Source: Thermotogaceae bacterium
GTDB taxonomy: Bacteria; Thermotogota; Thermotogae; B21-G9; HyVt-16
Assembly (NCBI GenBank): GCA_029981435.1
Contig: JARRBB010000015.1
Span: forward strand, 1-34,190
Direction: 5' to 3'
DNA length: 34,190 bases
Below are positions 15,533 to 27,001 of this stretch, one piece after another. The notes beneath the pieces are model-generated. The model saw nothing but the letters and a program-made list of their open reading frames with translations, did not search any database and was not told the DNA's origin. Each line of letters starts with the position of its first letter. The stretch's first letter is position 1. Made by a program: the position numbers and the translations under genes.

Positions 15533-16687
15533 ATGAGAAAATCAAAGGTTTTTCCTTTGATTATTTTAATCATCAGCATCGGTATCATCAGTTTTTCTAT
15601 GAAAATATGTCTGAGTCCCGGTGACTGGCTGGAATTGAATGGGAAATACGATTTGCCGGGTGCATATATAAAAGATGGAAAGACTTTCTGGCGAATAGAT
15701 GCGCATTTTGAAAGTACAGCACTCGAATACAAGGGAATAAGCATAACCATCGAATCGTCTGAAACAATAGGGGACGATGCAACTGTTCTATTTGTTGATG
15801 CCGGTGAAAATGAAGAAAGGGTCTGGGGATATTTGAAAAAATTGTTGAAAAGTTCAAAGAAATTTGTTTATATATGCGTATACGATATAGATTATTCTCC
15901 TTTTGTACGGGAGTTAAAAAATATCAAAAAAAATGGTGTGGACGTGAAAGTGATATCGGAGTTGAACAATAAAAATCCTTTTTGTGATGAGTTGGGTCTT
16001 GTGTACGACAGTAATCCAAAACTGATGCACAATAAGTTTCTTGTGATAGATGGATATGCTGTTGTAACAGGGAGTCTAAATTTTACACAAAATGGCTTCA
16101 AGAAAAATAACAACAACGTTGTTGTAGTCTTTTCAAACGAACTGGCCCAAGAATACATGGAGGAATTTCAAGAGATGCTTGACGGTACCTTTGGTGGTGG
16201 AAAGTTCAGCCCTGTTTTGATAAGAACAGATCTTGGAACAATTCAGCCAATTTTCACTCCTGATGATAAGAACGCAACTGAAAAGATAGTGAGTTTGATC
16301 GATCGTGCCATTAAATCCGTACATGTGATGATGTTTGCTTTCACATCCCGGGATATAGCTATGGCACTTGTCAGAGCCAGAAATAGAGGACTGGATGTAA
16401 GGGTAATAATGGAAGGGTTCCAAGCTTCTAACAGATGGTCTGTTTACAGTTTTCTCAAAGACAATGAAGTACCCGTGATCCTTGACAAAAATCCAGGTGT
16501 TTTTCATCACAAAGTAATGATAGTTGACGGGAAGTATACACTGACTGGCTCATTTAATTATACAAACTCTGCACAGAGATCCAACGATGAGAATTTTTTG
16601 ATAATTACCGATCCATCCATTTCAAAAACTTTCGAAAGGAAGTTTGAATACTACTGGCAGAGCTGGTCAAAAAATGATCTGCAATAG
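15533..16687 (+). CDS. Exported phospholipase D-family protein with two HKD motifs
   Basis: The 384-residue protein has an N-terminal hydrophobic segment (residues 7-22, a signal peptide or anchor). A short beta-rich region (about 25-80) precedes a duplicated PLD domain. HKD motif 1 is HNKFLVID followed by GSLN (about residues 166-180). Motif 2 is HHKVMIVD followed by GSFN (about 325-340). Both retain His, Lys, Asp and the GS.N element, so the protein should be catalytically competent. The family includes nucleases, phospholipases and cardiolipin synthases; the single pair of motifs and the export signal favour an extracytoplasmic nuclease or phospholipase. It sits in the operon after the HD-GYP gene, 16 bases away. 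Confidence 0.87.
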   Translation: MRKSKVFPLIILIISIGIISFSMKICLSPGDWLELNGKYDLPGAYIKDGKTFWRIDAHFESTALEYKGISITIESSETIGDDATVLFVDAGENEERVWGYLKKLLKSSKKFVYICVYDIDYSPFVRELKNIKKNGVDVKVISELNNKNPFCDELGLVYDSNPKLMHNKFLVIDGYAVVTGSLNFTQNGFKKNNNNVVVVFSNELAQEYMEEFQEMLDGTFGGGKFSPVLIRTDLGTIQPIFTPDDKNATEKIVSLIDRAIKSVHVMMFAFTSRDIAMALVRARNRGLDVRVIMEGFQASNRWSVYSFLKDNEVPVILDKNPGVFHHKVMIVDGKYTLTGSFNYTNSAQRSNDENFLIITDPSISKTFERKFEYYWQSWSKNDLQ

Positions 16688-16701
16688 GAGGGTATGCATT
16701 A

Positions 16702-17583
16702 ATGGTAAAGGTTTTGAGGTTTTTCTTCGTTTCCACAGTAATTTTTGCGGTGCTTTTCTTTGTATTTTTTAACCTTTATCTCAAGGCTGCTGTGAATGAA
16801 AATAAAAATATAATTGTCGCTTCCCAACAAAAAATTCAGGAGCTTGAAGAAAAAAATCTTGAACTTCTTCAGAATCTCAAGCAGAAAGATACGGAACTTG
16901 AAACGTTGAAACAGCGTTATGAAAAAAGAATTTCAGAGCTTACTCAAATTATTAAAAATAAGGAAGATGAAATAAATCAACTGAATTCAACTGTAGAAAA
17001 TCTAAAAAGGAAAATTTCCGAGTCTTCCGAGTCTAATGATTCACAAAACAACGCTTATATTAATCTCATTTTAGGTGATATCGAACTTTCAAAAGGAAAT
17101 TTTGTAAAGAGTGCGGAGCTTTTCGAGAAAGTGGACTTGAAATCCCTGTCTCTTGGTGGGCTCGAAAGTTACTACCAGAAGAGAAAAGAATATTCTTTTG
17201 AAAAGGCTGGAAGGGAACTTTATCTGAAAGGACTCGAAGCCTCAAAATCTCAAAAATACCAGGATGCGATAAGATACTTCTTGGAAAGCTCAAAGTATTC
17301 CAGTAAGGACATTTATTATTTTGATGATCTTCTGTATTATCTTGGACTTGCATATTTAAGAATAAACAACACCATGGAGAGTCTCAGAACTTTTGAAAGA
17401 CTACTACATACCTATCAGTACTCTGATTATATCGATGAAACTATCCTGAAAGTTGCACAAATATACGAACAGCTTGAAGATTTTGAAAACGCGCTTTTTT
17501 ACTACAAACTTCTTAAATCATACGGATACCAGGATGTCGCTGATAAAAAGATAAAAGAAATAGAAGCGAAGTTGAAGAGGTGA
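16702..17583 (+). CDS. Membrane-anchored coiled-coil/TPR protein
   Basis: Function not recognised. The 293-residue protein has one N-terminal membrane segment (about 5-28) and a long heptad-rich coiled coil (about 30-115, dominated by Glu, Lys, Leu and Gln). A C-terminal helical region (about 118-290) shows TPR-like repeats, for example NLILGDIELSKGNFVKSAELF, YQDAIRYFLESSKYS, YYLGLAYLRINNTMESLRTF and ENALFYYKLLKSYG. Layout and size resemble the periplasmic coiled-coil plus TPR arrangement of YbgF/CpoB proteins, which link envelope machineries, but homology is not shown. AGGAGG precedes the ATG and glmM begins six bases after its stop. Confidence 0.78.
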   Translation: MVKVLRFFFVSTVIFAVLFFVFFNLYLKAAVNENKNIIVASQQKIQELEEKNLELLQNLKQKDTELETLKQRYEKRISELTQIIKNKEDEINQLNSTVENLKRKISESSESNDSQNNAYINLILGDIELSKGNFVKSAELFEKVDLKSLSLGGLESYYQKRKEYSFEKAGRELYLKGLEASKSQKYQDAIRYFLESSKYSSKDIYYFDDLLYYLGLAYLRINNTMESLRTFERLLHTYQYSDYIDETILKVAQIYEQLEDFENALFYYKLLKSYGYQDVADKKIKEIEAKLKR

Positions 17584-17589
17584 TCGATT

Positions 17590-18903
17590 TTGAGAAGACT
17601 TTTTGGAACAGATGGGATAAGAGGAATTGCAAACAAAGATCTGACAGCTTCTATGGCATTGAAGCTTGGTTATTCCGTGGCCAAGACTTTGAGTCAAACA
17701 GAAAAACCCATTCTCATAGCACGCGATACTCGAAACTCAGGTGAAATGTTAGAGCATGCTATAGCAGCAGGGATCTCAAGTGCAGGGAAAGATGTTGTGC
17801 TCTGCGGAATAATTCCAACACCTGCTCTTGCAATTTTGAGTAAATTGAAAGGTGAAATAGGAGTGATGATATCGGCTTCACATAATCCACCCGAATACAA
17901 TGGAATAAAAATCATATACAACGGTCAAAAACTTCCCGATGAGATCGAAGAAAAAATAGAGGAAGTTTATTTCAACGAAGACTTTAAACTTGATCCTTAC
18001 ATCATTGGCCGAATAAAAGTAGATGAAATGTTGAAAGAGGAATACATAGACTATATTGTTAAAAATGTCGCAAACGATCTTAATTTAAACGGTCTGAACA
18101 TACTTGTTGATCTTGCAAATGGGGCAGCTGTTTCAACGGTTACCGAAGTTCTCAAAAGGCTTGGCGCAAATGTTTATGAATTATCTGCAGAATTGAACGG
18201 TGATAAGATAAACGTGGGTTGCGGTGCAACAAATCCAGAGTACGTGAAGTCTGAAATCGGTCCGTTGCACGATATAGCTGCAAGTTTCGATGGCGACGCA
18301 GATAGATGTGTAATGGCAAATTCTGAACTTGTAATCGATGGAGATTACATAATGACCATAAATGCACTTTACATGAAAGAAAAAGGGACTTTGAACAAAA
18401 ATACTCTGGTAACGACCGTTATGAGCAACTTTGGAATGGAAAAGTTTTTAAACGAAAAGGGTGTAAAGGTAGTCCGAACAAAGGTAGGAGACAGATACGT
18501 CTTTGAAAAAATGGTTAAAAATGGTTACAATCTCGGCGGCGAACAATCTGGCCATGTGATCTTCATGGATCATTCTCCAACAGGTGATGGTCTAATAACA
18601 CTTTTAAGGACTCTCAAGGTTTTCACAGAGAAACCAGAATTGTTCAACAGCGTCCTGAAAAATATGGAAAGACTTCCACAGTTCTTAGAAAATGTCAAGG
18701 TTGACGACAAACAGAAAGCCATGGAATCTCACGAACTGGCCAAAAGAATGGAAAAAGCTAAGAAAGTTCTTGCTGGAAATGGAAGGATTCTTGTTAGGCC
18801 TTCGGGTACTGAAAAACTCATAAGAATAATGGTAGAATGTGAGGATGAAAATCGAGCAAAGGAGATAATCGATTACATCAAGGAGGCGATAAAAGATTTT
18901 TAA
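17590..18903 (+). CDS. glmM: Phosphoglucosamine mutase
   Basis: GlmM interconverts glucosamine-6-phosphate and glucosamine-1-phosphate, feeding UDP-GlcNAc and peptidoglycan synthesis. The 437-residue protein shows the start FGTDGIRG and the phosphoserine loop [12 protein letters not shown] (catalytic Ser at about 97). The Mg-binding DGDADR (about 234-239) and the C-terminal phosphate-binding [10 protein letters not shown] are also present. The start is TTG at 17590 with AGAGGTGATC upstream, six bases after the TPR gene. Its last codons contain the Shine-Dalgarno AAGGAGG used by uvrA, and the two genes appear to overlap by eight bases. The pathway ties to murA and murJ further along the strand. 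Confidence 0.95.
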   Translation: MRRLFGTDGIRGIANKDLTASMALKLGYSVAKTLSQTEKPILIARDTRNSGEMLEHAIAAGISSAGKDVVLCGIIPTPALAILSKLKGEIGVMISASHNPPEYNGIKIIYNGQKLPDEIEEKIEEVYFNEDFKLDPYIIGRIKVDEMLKEEYIDYIVKNVANDLNLNGLNILVDLANGAAVSTVTEVLKRLGANVYELSAELNGDKINVGCGATNPEYVKSEIGPLHDIAASFDGDADRCVMANSELVIDGDYIMTINALYMKEKGTLNKNTLVTTVMSNFGMEKFLNEKGVKVVRTKVGDRYVFEKMVKNGYNLGGEQSGHVIFMDHSPTGDGLITLLRTLKVFTEKPELFNSVLKNMERLPQFLENVKVDDKQKAMESHELAKRMEKAKKVLAGNGRILVRPSGTEKLIRIMVECEDENRAKEIIDYIKEAIKDF

Positions 18904-21757
18904 CAACGGTGATGTCATACACATAAAGGGTGCTCGAGTTCATAATTTAAAAAACATAGATTTGAAACTTCCAAGAAACAGGTTGATAGTTATCACAGGA
19001 TTGTCTGGCTCAGGCAAATCATCTCTTGCTTTCGACACAATATACGCAGAAGGTCAGAGAAGATACCTTGAATCTCTTTCTTCTTATGCCAGACAGTTCC
19101 TTGGTGAGCTGGAAAAACCTGATGTTGACGAGATAACAGGCCTTTCACCTGCTATAGCGATTCAGCAGAAAACCGTCTCGCACAATCCGCGTTCAACAGT
19201 TGGAACAGTAACAGAGATATATGATTATCTGAGATTACTTTACGCAAGGATTGGCAGACCTCACTGCCCAAATTGTGGAAGACCTCTGCAGAAACAAAGC
19301 CTCGACGAAATAGTTCAGAACGTCTTTTCGAATTTTTCAGAAGATTCAAGAATATATGTCTTTGCACCTATTGTTTTTGAAAAGAAAGGAGAATTCAAAC
19401 GAGAACTTTCGACTTTGAAATCCAAGGGATTCATTAGAGTAGAAATAGATGGGGAACTTTATTCACTTGAAGAAGATGAAATTGCACTCGATAAGAACGT
19501 AAGACACACTATAAAACTGCTTGTTGATAGAATGAAACTCACAAAAGAAAATATTTACAGACTCAGCGATGCGATTGAAATCGCTTTAAACGAAGCAGAT
19601 GGACTCGTAGAAATAAGAGAACATGAAAGTGGTAAGTCAGAATTGTTCAGCGAAAAACTTTCCTGTCCTGTTTGTGGCGTTAACATTCCAGAGATAACAC
19701 CCAAGCTTTTTTCTTTCAACAGTCCATACGGTGCATGCCCAAAGTGTTCGGGACTTGGATTCACTCTGGAATTTTCGCCTGAGTTGATGATAGATGAAGA
19801 ACTTTCCATAAGAGAAGGTGCAATAATACCGTATCGCGGAAGTGATACATACACATTTCAGATGATAAAAACGATTGTTGAACATTACGGTGGTTCTGTT
19901 GATGTTCCTTTCAAAGATTTGCCAAAGAAAGTGAAGAATGTCATTCTGTATGGAACACACGAAAAAATAAAGAGAAGATACGAATTCGAGAACGGAAGTT
20001 ATGAGGTAAGTAAACCTTTTGAAGGTGTCGTGAACAACATAATCAGAAGATACAGAGAAACGCAGAGTGAGGATGTAAAGCGATGGATAGAAAACAATTT
20101 CATAGTCACTAAAACCTGCACAGAATGCAATGGCAGACGTTTGAAGAAAGAGGCTCTGGCAATTAAGGTAGGAGATTTAAACATATCACAGTTGACACAA
20201 TTGACTGTAAAGGATGCCTATAAATTTTTAGAATCCCTGAAATTAACGGAGAAAGAAGAAAAGATAGTATCAGAGGTATTGAAGGAAATAAAAAGAAGAT
20301 TGAAATTTCTAATAGACGTTGGATTGGATTATCTGACACTTGCAAGAAGTGCAGCAACACTTTCAGGAGGTGAGTCGCAACGGATCAGACTCGCGACACA
20401 GATAGGTTCCAAACTTGTGGGAGTACTCTATGTACTCGATGAACCAACCATAGGACTTCACCAAAGAGACAACACAAGGCTTATAAATACTCTTAAAGAA
20501 CTGAGAGATCTGGGAAACACCGTCATAGTTGTTGAACACGACAAGCAAGTGATAGAAAATGCTGATCATATAGTCGATATAGGTCCCGGTGGTGGTGTGA
20601 ACGGTGGAGAAGTAGTTTACTCAGGTGATGTAAAAACACTGATAAATGATCCGAGGAATTCTCTGACCGGAATGTATTTGAAAGGAATCAAAAAAATACC
20701 ATTAAAAGAAAAGAGAAGAAAGGGCAATGGAAAATTTTTGACAATCAAAGGCGTCAGGCACAACAATTTGAAAAATGTAACCGTGAAGTTTCCGCTTGGC
20801 ACATTCATATGTATAACAGGTGTTTCGGGCTCTGGAAAATCTTCATTGATAACAGAAACACTCTATCCTGCCTTGAGAAATTACTTTTACAGAAGTCACA
20901 TGCCAGTTGGTGAGTACGACAAAATAGAAGGCCTTGAAAATATTGATAAAGTCATTGCAATAGATCAATCCCCAATAGGAAGAACACCCCGCTCAAATCC
21001 TGCGACTTACACAAAGGTTTTTGATCACATAAGAGACCTTTTCGCCATGACACCGGAGGCAAAGGCTCGTGGATACAAAAAAGGCAGATTCAGTTTCAAT
21101 GTCAAAGGTGGAAGATGTGAGGCGTGTCAAGGTCAGGGAACAATAAAGATAGAGATGCATTTTCTACCTGATGTATATGTGGAGTGTGACGTTTGTAAAG
21201 GAAAGAGATATAATAAAGAAACGCTGGAAGTAAAATACAAAGGAAAAAACATCGCAGATGTTCTTGAAATGACAGTAGATGAAGCACTTGAATTTTTCAA
21301 AAACATAAATCCGATAAGAAACATTCTTAAACTTTTACAGGACGTTGGACTTGGATACATAAAACTCGGTCAACCTGCCACAACACTTTCAGGTGGAGAA
21401 GCACAGAGAATAAAACTAACATCAGAGCTCAGAAAAGTTGCTACCGGAAACACCCTGTACATACTGGACGAACCCACCACAGGATTGCATTTTGAAGATG
21501 TAAAAAAATTACTCGATGTCCTTGAAAGACTTGTTGAAAAAGGTAACACGGTTGTGGTTATTGAGCACAATCTTGATGTTATTAAAAACGCAGACTACAT
21601 AATAGACCTTGGCCCTGAAGGTGGAGAAGCCGGTGGCGAAGTGGTTGTTTGTGGTACTCCTGAAGAAGTTGCAAACTGTGATAGATCTCACACCGGTAGG
21701 TACTTAAAAGAGGTTCTTGAGCAGGAACATGATTTCTCTTTTGAGAGGAGTCGATAA
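18896..21757 (+). CDS. uvrA: UvrABC excision nuclease subunit A, apparent AUU start
   Basis: UvrA is the damage-recognition ATPase of nucleotide excision repair. Visible features are Walker [10 protein letters not shown] (about 35-43) and the zinc-binding CPNC and CPVC modules. The C-terminal zinc finger is CEACQGQG...CDVCKGKR. Two LSGGE(S/A)QRI signatures and two DEPT-GLH Walker B/D-loops are present, as are both inserted domains. The conserved start [16 protein letters not shown] is in frame, but the region between the upstream TAA (18890-18892) and this block holds no ATG, GTG or TTG. ATT at 18896 has AGGAGG (18881-18886) nine bases upstream and gives 953 residues. TTG at 18962 would delete the conserved N-terminal strand. 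Confidence 0.93.
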   Translation: MFNNGDVIHIKGARVHNLKNIDLKLPRNRLIVITGLSGSGKSSLAFDTIYAEGQRRYLESLSSYARQFLGELEKPDVDEITGLSPAIAIQQKTVSHNPRSTVGTVTEIYDYLRLLYARIGRPHCPNCGRPLQKQSLDEIVQNVFSNFSEDSRIYVFAPIVFEKKGEFKRELSTLKSKGFIRVEIDGELYSLEEDEIALDKNVRHTIKLLVDRMKLTKENIYRLSDAIEIALNEADGLVEIREHESGKSELFSEKLSCPVCGVNIPEITPKLFSFNSPYGACPKCSGLGFTLEFSPELMIDEELSIREGAIIPYRGSDTYTFQMIKTIVEHYGGSVDVPFKDLPKKVKNVILYGTHEKIKRRYEFENGSYEVSKPFEGVVNNIIRRYRETQSEDVKRWIENNFIVTKTCTECNGRRLKKEALAIKVGDLNISQLTQLTVKDAYKFLESLKLTEKEEKIVSEVLKEIKRRLKFLIDVGLDYLTLARSAATLSGGESQRIRLATQIGSKLVGVLYVLDEPTIGLHQRDNTRLINTLKELRDLGNTVIVVEHDKQVIENADHIVDIGPGGGVNGGEVVYSGDVKTLINDPRNSLTGMYLKGIKKIPLKEKRRKGNGKFLTIKGVRHNNLKNVTVKFPLGTFICITGVSGSGKSSLITETLYPALRNYFYRSHMPVGEYDKIEGLENIDKVIAIDQSPIGRTPRSNPATYTKVFDHIRDLFAMTPEAKARGYKKGRFSFNVKGGRCEACQGQGTIKIEMHFLPDVYVECDVCKGKRYNKETLEVKYKGKNIADVLEMTVDEALEFFKNINPIRNILKLLQDVGLGYIKLGQPATTLSGGEAQRIKLTSELRKVATGNTLYILDEPTTGLHFEDVKKLLDVLERLVEKGNTVVVIEHNLDVIKNADYIIDLGPEGGEAGGEVVVCGTPEEVANCDRSHTGRYLKEVLEQEHDFSFERSR

Positions 21758-21759
21758 TT

Positions 21760-23457
21760 ATGCAACACAAAAAAGACATTCTATCTAATATGTTGAAAAA
21801 AGATAAGATAAAACTTCATTTTCTTGAAGATAATAGAGACTACACTGTTGATTATGGGACAAGATTGGAGCAGTTCGTTGAAAAATATTCTGAGTATCAC
21901 AAAGGTCCAATACTTGCTGCAAGGTTCAACAACAGTATTCTGGAACTTTCAAAACCCGTTGAATGGGATGGAAGTATCAAGTTCATAGATATAAGCGAAC
22001 TTGATGGACTGAGGATATATCAGAGAAGTCTGATCCTTTTAGCCAATGTTGCAATAAAAAGGTTGTTCGGTGATGATAAAAAAATGATAGTTTACCATTC
22101 TATAGGAAGGAATCTTTACTGCGAAGCGCCTGGTTTGGAAATAACGGAAGACTTTATTCGGAAAATAAAAGCAGAAATAAAAAAGTTAGTCTCTATGGAT
22201 TTACCAATAGAAAAGATAACGGTTGAGAAAAACAAGGCAATAGAGTTTTTTGAATCTCTCGGAGAATACGATAAGGTAAGACTCTTCAAATACAGAAAGA
22301 AAAAAACGGTCAAACTCTATAAACTGCTTGATTACGTGATGTATTTCTACGGTTATGTAATACCCAGAACCTCTTTTATCAGGGTTTTCGATGTAAGAAA
22401 ATACAACAAGGGATTCATCTTGATGCATCCTGATCCTAATGTGCCTGATAAAGTCACAGAATTCGTTGAAATACCCAAACTCACATCTATTTTTCTTGAG
22501 TATGAAAAATGGGCTGAAATAATGGGAGTCAGAAGTGTTGGAGATATAAATCAAATAATTGTGGATAAGAAAATCAGGGATTTAATAAGCGTTGCTGAAG
22601 CTCTGCACGAAAAGAAGATAGCGTTGATTGCTGAACAGTTTATGAATTCTAAAGCGAGAATAATTTTGATAGCTGGACCTTCCTCATCTGGAAAAACAAC
22701 CTTTTCCAAACGATTGACTTTGCAACTCAGAGCAAACGGTTTGAAACCCGTTGTCATATCCCTTGACGATTACTTCGTTGACAGAGACAGAACACCTTTA
22801 GATGAAAACGGAAAACCTGATTTTGAATCCATATACGCACTCGATCTGGAACTTTTCAATCAAAATATGCTTGGCCTTTTGAATGGTAAAGAAGTAGAAA
22901 TACCGAAATTTGATTTCAAGACTGGCAGACGTGTATGGAAAGGAAAAAAACTGAGAATATCTTCGGATCAACCGTTAGTAGTCGAAGGAATACACGGACT
23001 CAACGAATTACTCACAAGCAGTATCCCAAGAGAACTCAAGTTTAAAATATATGTCAGTGCTTTAACACAGCTTAATATAGACGATCTGAATCGAATACCA
23101 ACTACAGATACAAGAATAATAAGAAGAATGGTCAGAGACGAAAAATTCAGGGGTCACTCAGCACTTGACACACTCAAAATGTGGCCGAACGTAAGAAAAG
23201 GAGAAGAAAAGTACATATTTCCATTTCAGGAAGAAGCAGATGCCATGTTCAACTCTGCCCTGATATACGAACTTGCTGTATTAAAACTTTTTGCAGAACC
23301 TTTGCTTGTACAGGTGAACAATTCAGAACCTGAATTCTCTGAAGCAATGAGATTGCTGAAGTTTCTGGATTACTTTTTACCAATTACAGATCTTGATGAT
23401 ATACCTAAAAACTCAATACTGAGAGAATTCATTGGAATGAGTATATTCAAGTATTGA
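21760..23457 (+). CDS. TGS/ThrRS-SAD-like domain fused to uridine kinase-like P-loop kinase
   Basis: A 565-residue protein combining two unrelated parts. The N-terminus (about 15-80) looks like a TGS domain, followed by a threonyl/alanyl-tRNA synthetase second additional domain-like region (about 85-190). The C-terminal half has Walker A AGPSSSGKTT (about 305-314), the VISLDDYFVDRD segment and VVEGIHGLNE. RIIRRMVRDEKFRG follows, as in uridine kinase/phosphoribulokinase enzymes. I recall proteins of this architecture annotated as uridine kinase-like in Thermotoga and Clostridia. Whether it phosphorylates uridine is uncertain. ATG follows the uvrA stop by two bases and is preceded by GAGAGGAG. 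Confidence 0.85.
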   Translation: MQHKKDILSNMLKKDKIKLHFLEDNRDYTVDYGTRLEQFVEKYSEYHKGPILAARFNNSILELSKPVEWDGSIKFIDISELDGLRIYQRSLILLANVAIKRLFGDDKKMIVYHSIGRNLYCEAPGLEITEDFIRKIKAEIKKLVSMDLPIEKITVEKNKAIEFFESLGEYDKVRLFKYRKKKTVKLYKLLDYVMYFYGYVIPRTSFIRVFDVRKYNKGFILMHPDPNVPDKVTEFVEIPKLTSIFLEYEKWAEIMGVRSVGDINQIIVDKKIRDLISVAEALHEKKIALIAEQFMNSKARIILIAGPSSSGKTTFSKRLTLQLRANGLKPVVISLDDYFVDRDRTPLDENGKPDFESIYALDLELFNQNMLGLLNGKEVEIPKFDFKTGRRVWKGKKLRISSDQPLVVEGIHGLNELLTSSIPRELKFKIYVSALTQLNIDDLNRIPTTDTRIIRRMVRDEKFRGHSALDTLKMWPNVRKGEEKYIFPFQEEADAMFNSALIYELAVLKLFAEPLLVQVNNSEPEFSEAMRLLKFLDYFLPITDLDDIPKNSILREFIGMSIFKY

Positions 23458-23477
23458 TAAAATGTCTGGAGGAAGAG

Positions 23478-26400
23478 ATGAGAAGATTCAAGGTAATTTT
23501 TCTAATTTTTTCATTTCTAACGGTATCCTTTTTTGCCTTTGATGTTAAAATCGGTCTTTCACAAAATAACGGACCTTTTAAAAACGCAAAAGAACTTATC
23601 GTCGAGGCAAAAGACTTGATGATAAACGATGAACTGAAACTTCACGACAAAATTAAGATCAGGTTTTCCGATGGAAAACTGCTTGTATTCCAAAACGAAA
23701 AGACGATTTACAGGGGAATTTACATCAAGATTTCTACAAATTCTAATAACCTTAAAATTACAAGGACGGACAACAATTACAGTATGAAACTTCCTGGATA
23801 TCTGATCCTTTTTCCTTCAAATTACATACAGATTATAAACGTACTCGATATTGAAACTTACGTATCTCTTGTTATTCCATACGAAATTGGAAACGCTCCA
23901 TTCGAAGCAATAAAAGCCCAGGCAGTTATATCAAGAACCTACACTCTCCGAAACCTTGGAAGACACTCTGATGAAGGTTTCGATCTGTGCTCCACAGTTC
24001 ACTGTCAGGTTTATAAGGGAATTCCAGCTGTGAACATCACAAAGTACGTTAACGCCACCCATGAAACTTTCGGTGAAACCCTTTTGTACAATGGAAAACT
24101 TATAGATCCTGTCTTTTCAAGTAACAACGGTGGTGTTATTGCCTCTGCTTCAGAGGTATGGCGGGGTGATTACCCTTACATCCTACCTTTAAACGATGTC
24201 GATGAAAACGGAATACCTTATGGTGCCTTCTCAAACAGTTATTCCTGGATCGCTGAAATTCCCAGGCTTGAACTTTTCAGAAAACTTTCAGAAAATCCGG
24301 CTTATTCCCCGGGTGCATACATCTCCTCCATCGAAGTTCTTGAGAGAGGCCCTTCTGGAAGAGTGACGAAGATCAAAATTAAAGGTGAGAATGACATCGA
24401 AATGACAGGAAACACTTTCAGATTTCTTGCCGGATTAAGAAGTACTCTTTTTGATTTGGAATATGTACCTTCAACGGATAAGTTCATCTTCAAGGGCAGA
24501 GGTTGGGGGCACGGTGTTGGACTATCCCAGTGGGGCGCAATTGATATGGCAAGCAGAGGAAAAAAATACACAGATATACTACACCATTATTTTCGTGGCT
24601 CATATCTGAACGGCGGACTCAGAGTAATCGTGAATAATTTCGATTCTATTAAAGATATAGAGGTGGCTCTGTACATTGACGGAAAGAAGTATCCTGTTAA
24701 AAAATTCGAGACGATAATACCGAACATTCCGGCCGGTTTTCATGAAATCAAACTGAGCTCTTCGAATGTTATGTTCAAAGATATCGTTAAGAAAGTTTTT
24801 GTACGTGATGAAAAAGGCACAACTGTGCAATTTGATTTAGATATAAGCAAAAAATCACCCGTGATGCTTGAGAAGGTTGATACAGTATTAACCTCAAAAG
24901 ATTCCGTGAATTTGAAACTCACTTTCCTTGATTCAAACAGGATCGAAGTTCCGTACAGAGGGAAGATAAGATTTGTGAGTGAAAGTGGTACAACAAAAGT
25001 CTTTAAAATAGAAAATTCCCTAAAATCCTTTCAGATTGAACTGAACCTCAAAGAAGGTGAAAATCTATTCAAAGTTATCCCGGACGAACCTCTAAATCCC
25101 GTGTGGCTCAAAGTCGTGAAAAATACCTCCAGTCCTATAGAACCAGAAGTTTCTTTCGAAAACGTTTCAAAAGGTATAGGAATAAAGATCCTAAATTTGA
25201 ATAAAGACATTTTAAAAACTATAATTTACAGAAAAAGTTCCATAAATGAAGACTGGATAAAACTGGTTGAATTAGGAGAAAAGGACGACTATTTTTTTGA
25301 TATAGCCGTTGATGATTTTGGCGATTACATATATGGTATCAGCTTTGTGAACAGATTCGGTTCGGAATCTTCCAAAACCATCATCAGTATTTCGAGAAAT
25401 TTTGTCCCCCCCGAAATCACTGTTGAAGGGCCAAAAATTGTTCCTAAAAGGATGCCCAATCTACCTGAAAAATACATCGATGTGAAAAGTCTTTTTGAGA
25501 ACGAACTTTATTACATAGATCTTGACTCATCAATCAATATTGAACTTTCCGATGATGAAAAAGTGCTGGGTAAATCCATTAGGGTTATTCCAGCAAAGGA
25601 TTCACTGAAAGTTGTGGATAAAGACAAATTTACAACAACCAGTACCGGGCCGCAGATAATATTAAAAGGTGAAAAGAACATGCCGATCAAGGTCAAGACC
25701 TCATCGGCTAACCAATTGCAGATCTTAGCTGAGAATAACGGTCAGACCATAAAGATTATATTCTATGAAAAATTAAGGGATTACATAGCGAGACAGCTTA
25801 AAAATTTCTGCTTTGAGACCGATCCTCTTGAGTTGAAAAAACTTAAAGCGGTGATTCTGCGAACGAACGTTGTTTATTCACTTTTGACCGGAAGATACAA
25901 AACAGACTATTACGATCTGCCTTACGAACTGGATTATTTCAAAATAGGCGGAAATATAGATTTAGTGGAAGCATACAGATTGGTAGATGAGACCGAAAAT
26001 CTGGTTATAACCATCGGAAATAAAGTTGTTGATGGAGTATTCGTTGTCGATAATGGTGGCTGTATGGCAAAAGATTCTGAAAGATGGTATCTTGCTGATT
26101 CTGCTGGTATCAAAACTGATGAAACCCTCTGGACAAAACAGTACAGTTCCGAAGACCTTGGTGAGCTGATTAAAGAGTATTTCATTGATCTTGGAGATAT
26201 AACGAACATCGAAATAATCTCAAAAGATAAATATGGAAGAGTTTCACATATACGTCTTACAGGAGAAAAAGGCATTTTAAACATTTATGGAGAGGATAGT
26301 ATAAGATACGCATTGAAATTAGAAGGAAGCATATTCGAAATAATAAATCCGGGAAATATTTTCATTTTCAAGGGTAAAGCCTTTGGAAACTGTGAGGGAA

Positions 26401-26990
26401 TATCACTTAAAGATGCGACAAGTCTTGCAAAAAACGGCGTGGATTACCAGCAGATAATAAAAAAATACTACACAAATTCCAGAGTAACCTCTTTTCAGGG
26501 GTTGAGTGCCATGTTATTTTATGAGACAAAAGAAGAATACTTGTTTTCAGAATTCGACGAATCAAACTTTGAAATGGTTTCTTCGAATTCCCAAATAGAT
26601 CTTTCAAATGTAGAAGAAGGCATCAAATTGACCTATACGCTATTTGAAAATGGGATAGCTGGTATAGGAACAGAAATACTCTTTCTCAACCCTTTCAAAG
26701 CTCTCGAACTTGAATTGAAAGGTGATTTATCCGATAATTTCATAAGGTTGAAGTTTGTGGATTCACAGGGTGAGGTATTCTTAACGCCACCCGTTAGAAT
26801 TTCCTGGGATAATATTGATAAGATAAGTTTTGAAACAGAAAAGCTTGTATATCAAACTTGGAACAACGTCGAAGTGAACAAAAATCCTGATTTTCCAATG
26901 ATTTTGAAAGAAATATATCTCGTATATTCGAAAAATTCTATAAAAAGAAGTGGAGAAATAATACTCAAAAGATTAAAAATCCAAAATTGA
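23478..26990 (+). CDS. Exported SpoIID/LytB-family protein with a second, degenerate SpoIID-like half
   Basis: The 1170-residue protein has a signal peptide (1-22). Its N-terminal SpoIID domain (about 100-390) holds the conserved [23 protein letters not shown] block with the likely catalytic Glu (about 136), plus [15 protein letters not shown] (about 340-354). SpoIID proteins are peptidoglycan lytic transglycosylases that cut denuded glycan strands. A beta-rich middle (about 390-750) looks like Ig/fibronectin-type modules. A second SpoIID-like region (about 755-1000) repeats the order of motifs in weakened form: [28 protein letters not shown], then [17 protein letters not shown] at 23478 has GGAGGAAGAG upstream; TTG at 23454 would add eight residues before a normal signal peptide. 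No sporulation role is implied. Confidence 0.87.
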   Translation: MRRFKVIFLIFSFLTVSFFAFDVKIGLSQNNGPFKNAKELIVEAKDLMINDELKLHDKIKIRFSDGKLLVFQNEKTIYRGIYIKISTNSNNLKITRTDNNYSMKLPGYLILFPSNYIQIINVLDIETYVSLVIPYEIGNAPFEAIKAQAVISRTYTLRNLGRHSDEGFDLCSTVHCQVYKGIPAVNITKYVNATHETFGETLLYNGKLIDPVFSSNNGGVIASASEVWRGDYPYILPLNDVDENGIPYGAFSNSYSWIAEIPRLELFRKLSENPAYSPGAYISSIEVLERGPSGRVTKIKIKGENDIEMTGNTFRFLAGLRSTLFDLEYVPSTDKFIFKGRGWGHGVGLSQWGAIDMASRGKKYTDILHHYFRGSYLNGGLRVIVNNFDSIKDIEVALYIDGKKYPVKKFETIIPNIPAGFHEIKLSSSNVMFKDIVKKVFVRDEKGTTVQFDLDISKKSPVMLEKVDTVLTSKDSVNLKLTFLDSNRIEVPYRGKIRFVSESGTTKVFKIENSLKSFQIELNLKEGENLFKVIPDEPLNPVWLKVVKNTSSPIEPEVSFENVSKGIGIKILNLNKDILKTIIYRKSSINEDWIKLVELGEKDDYFFDIAVDDFGDYIYGISFVNRFGSESSKTIISISRNFVPPEITVEGPKIVPKRMPNLPEKYIDVKSLFENELYYIDLDSSINIELSDDEKVLGKSIRVIPAKDSLKVVDKDKFTTTSTGPQIILKGEKNMPIKVKTSSANQLQILAENNGQTIKIIFYEKLRDYIARQLKNFCFETDPLELKKLKAVILRTNVVYSLLTGRYKTDYYDLPYELDYFKIGGNIDLVEAYRLVDETENLVITIGNKVVDGVFVVDNGGCMAKDSERWYLADSAGIKTDETLWTKQYSSEDLGELIKEYFIDLGDITNIEIISKDKYGRVSHIRLTGEKGILNIYGEDSIRYALKLEGSIFEIINPGNIFIFKGKAFGNCEGISLKDATSLAKNGVDYQQIIKKYYTNSRVTSFQGLSAMLFYETKEEYLFSEFDESNFEMVSSNSQIDLSNVEEGIKLTYTLFENGIAGIGTEILFLNPFKALELELKGDLSDNFIRLKFVDSQGEVFLTPPVRISWDNIDKISFETEKLVYQTWNNVEVNKNPDFPMILKEIYLVYSKNSIKRSGEIILKRLKIQN

Positions 26991-27001
26991 GGGGGAATGA
27001 C

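Noticed and set aside
18962-18964. TTG as the uvrA start
   Set aside because: It would remove the conserved [11 protein letters not shown] strand and lacks a Shine-Dalgarno; the conserved residues upstream are in frame.
23454-23477. TTG start for the SpoIID protein
   Set aside because: It would place charged residues before a normal signal peptide; ATG at 23478 has GGAGGAAGAG at the right distance.
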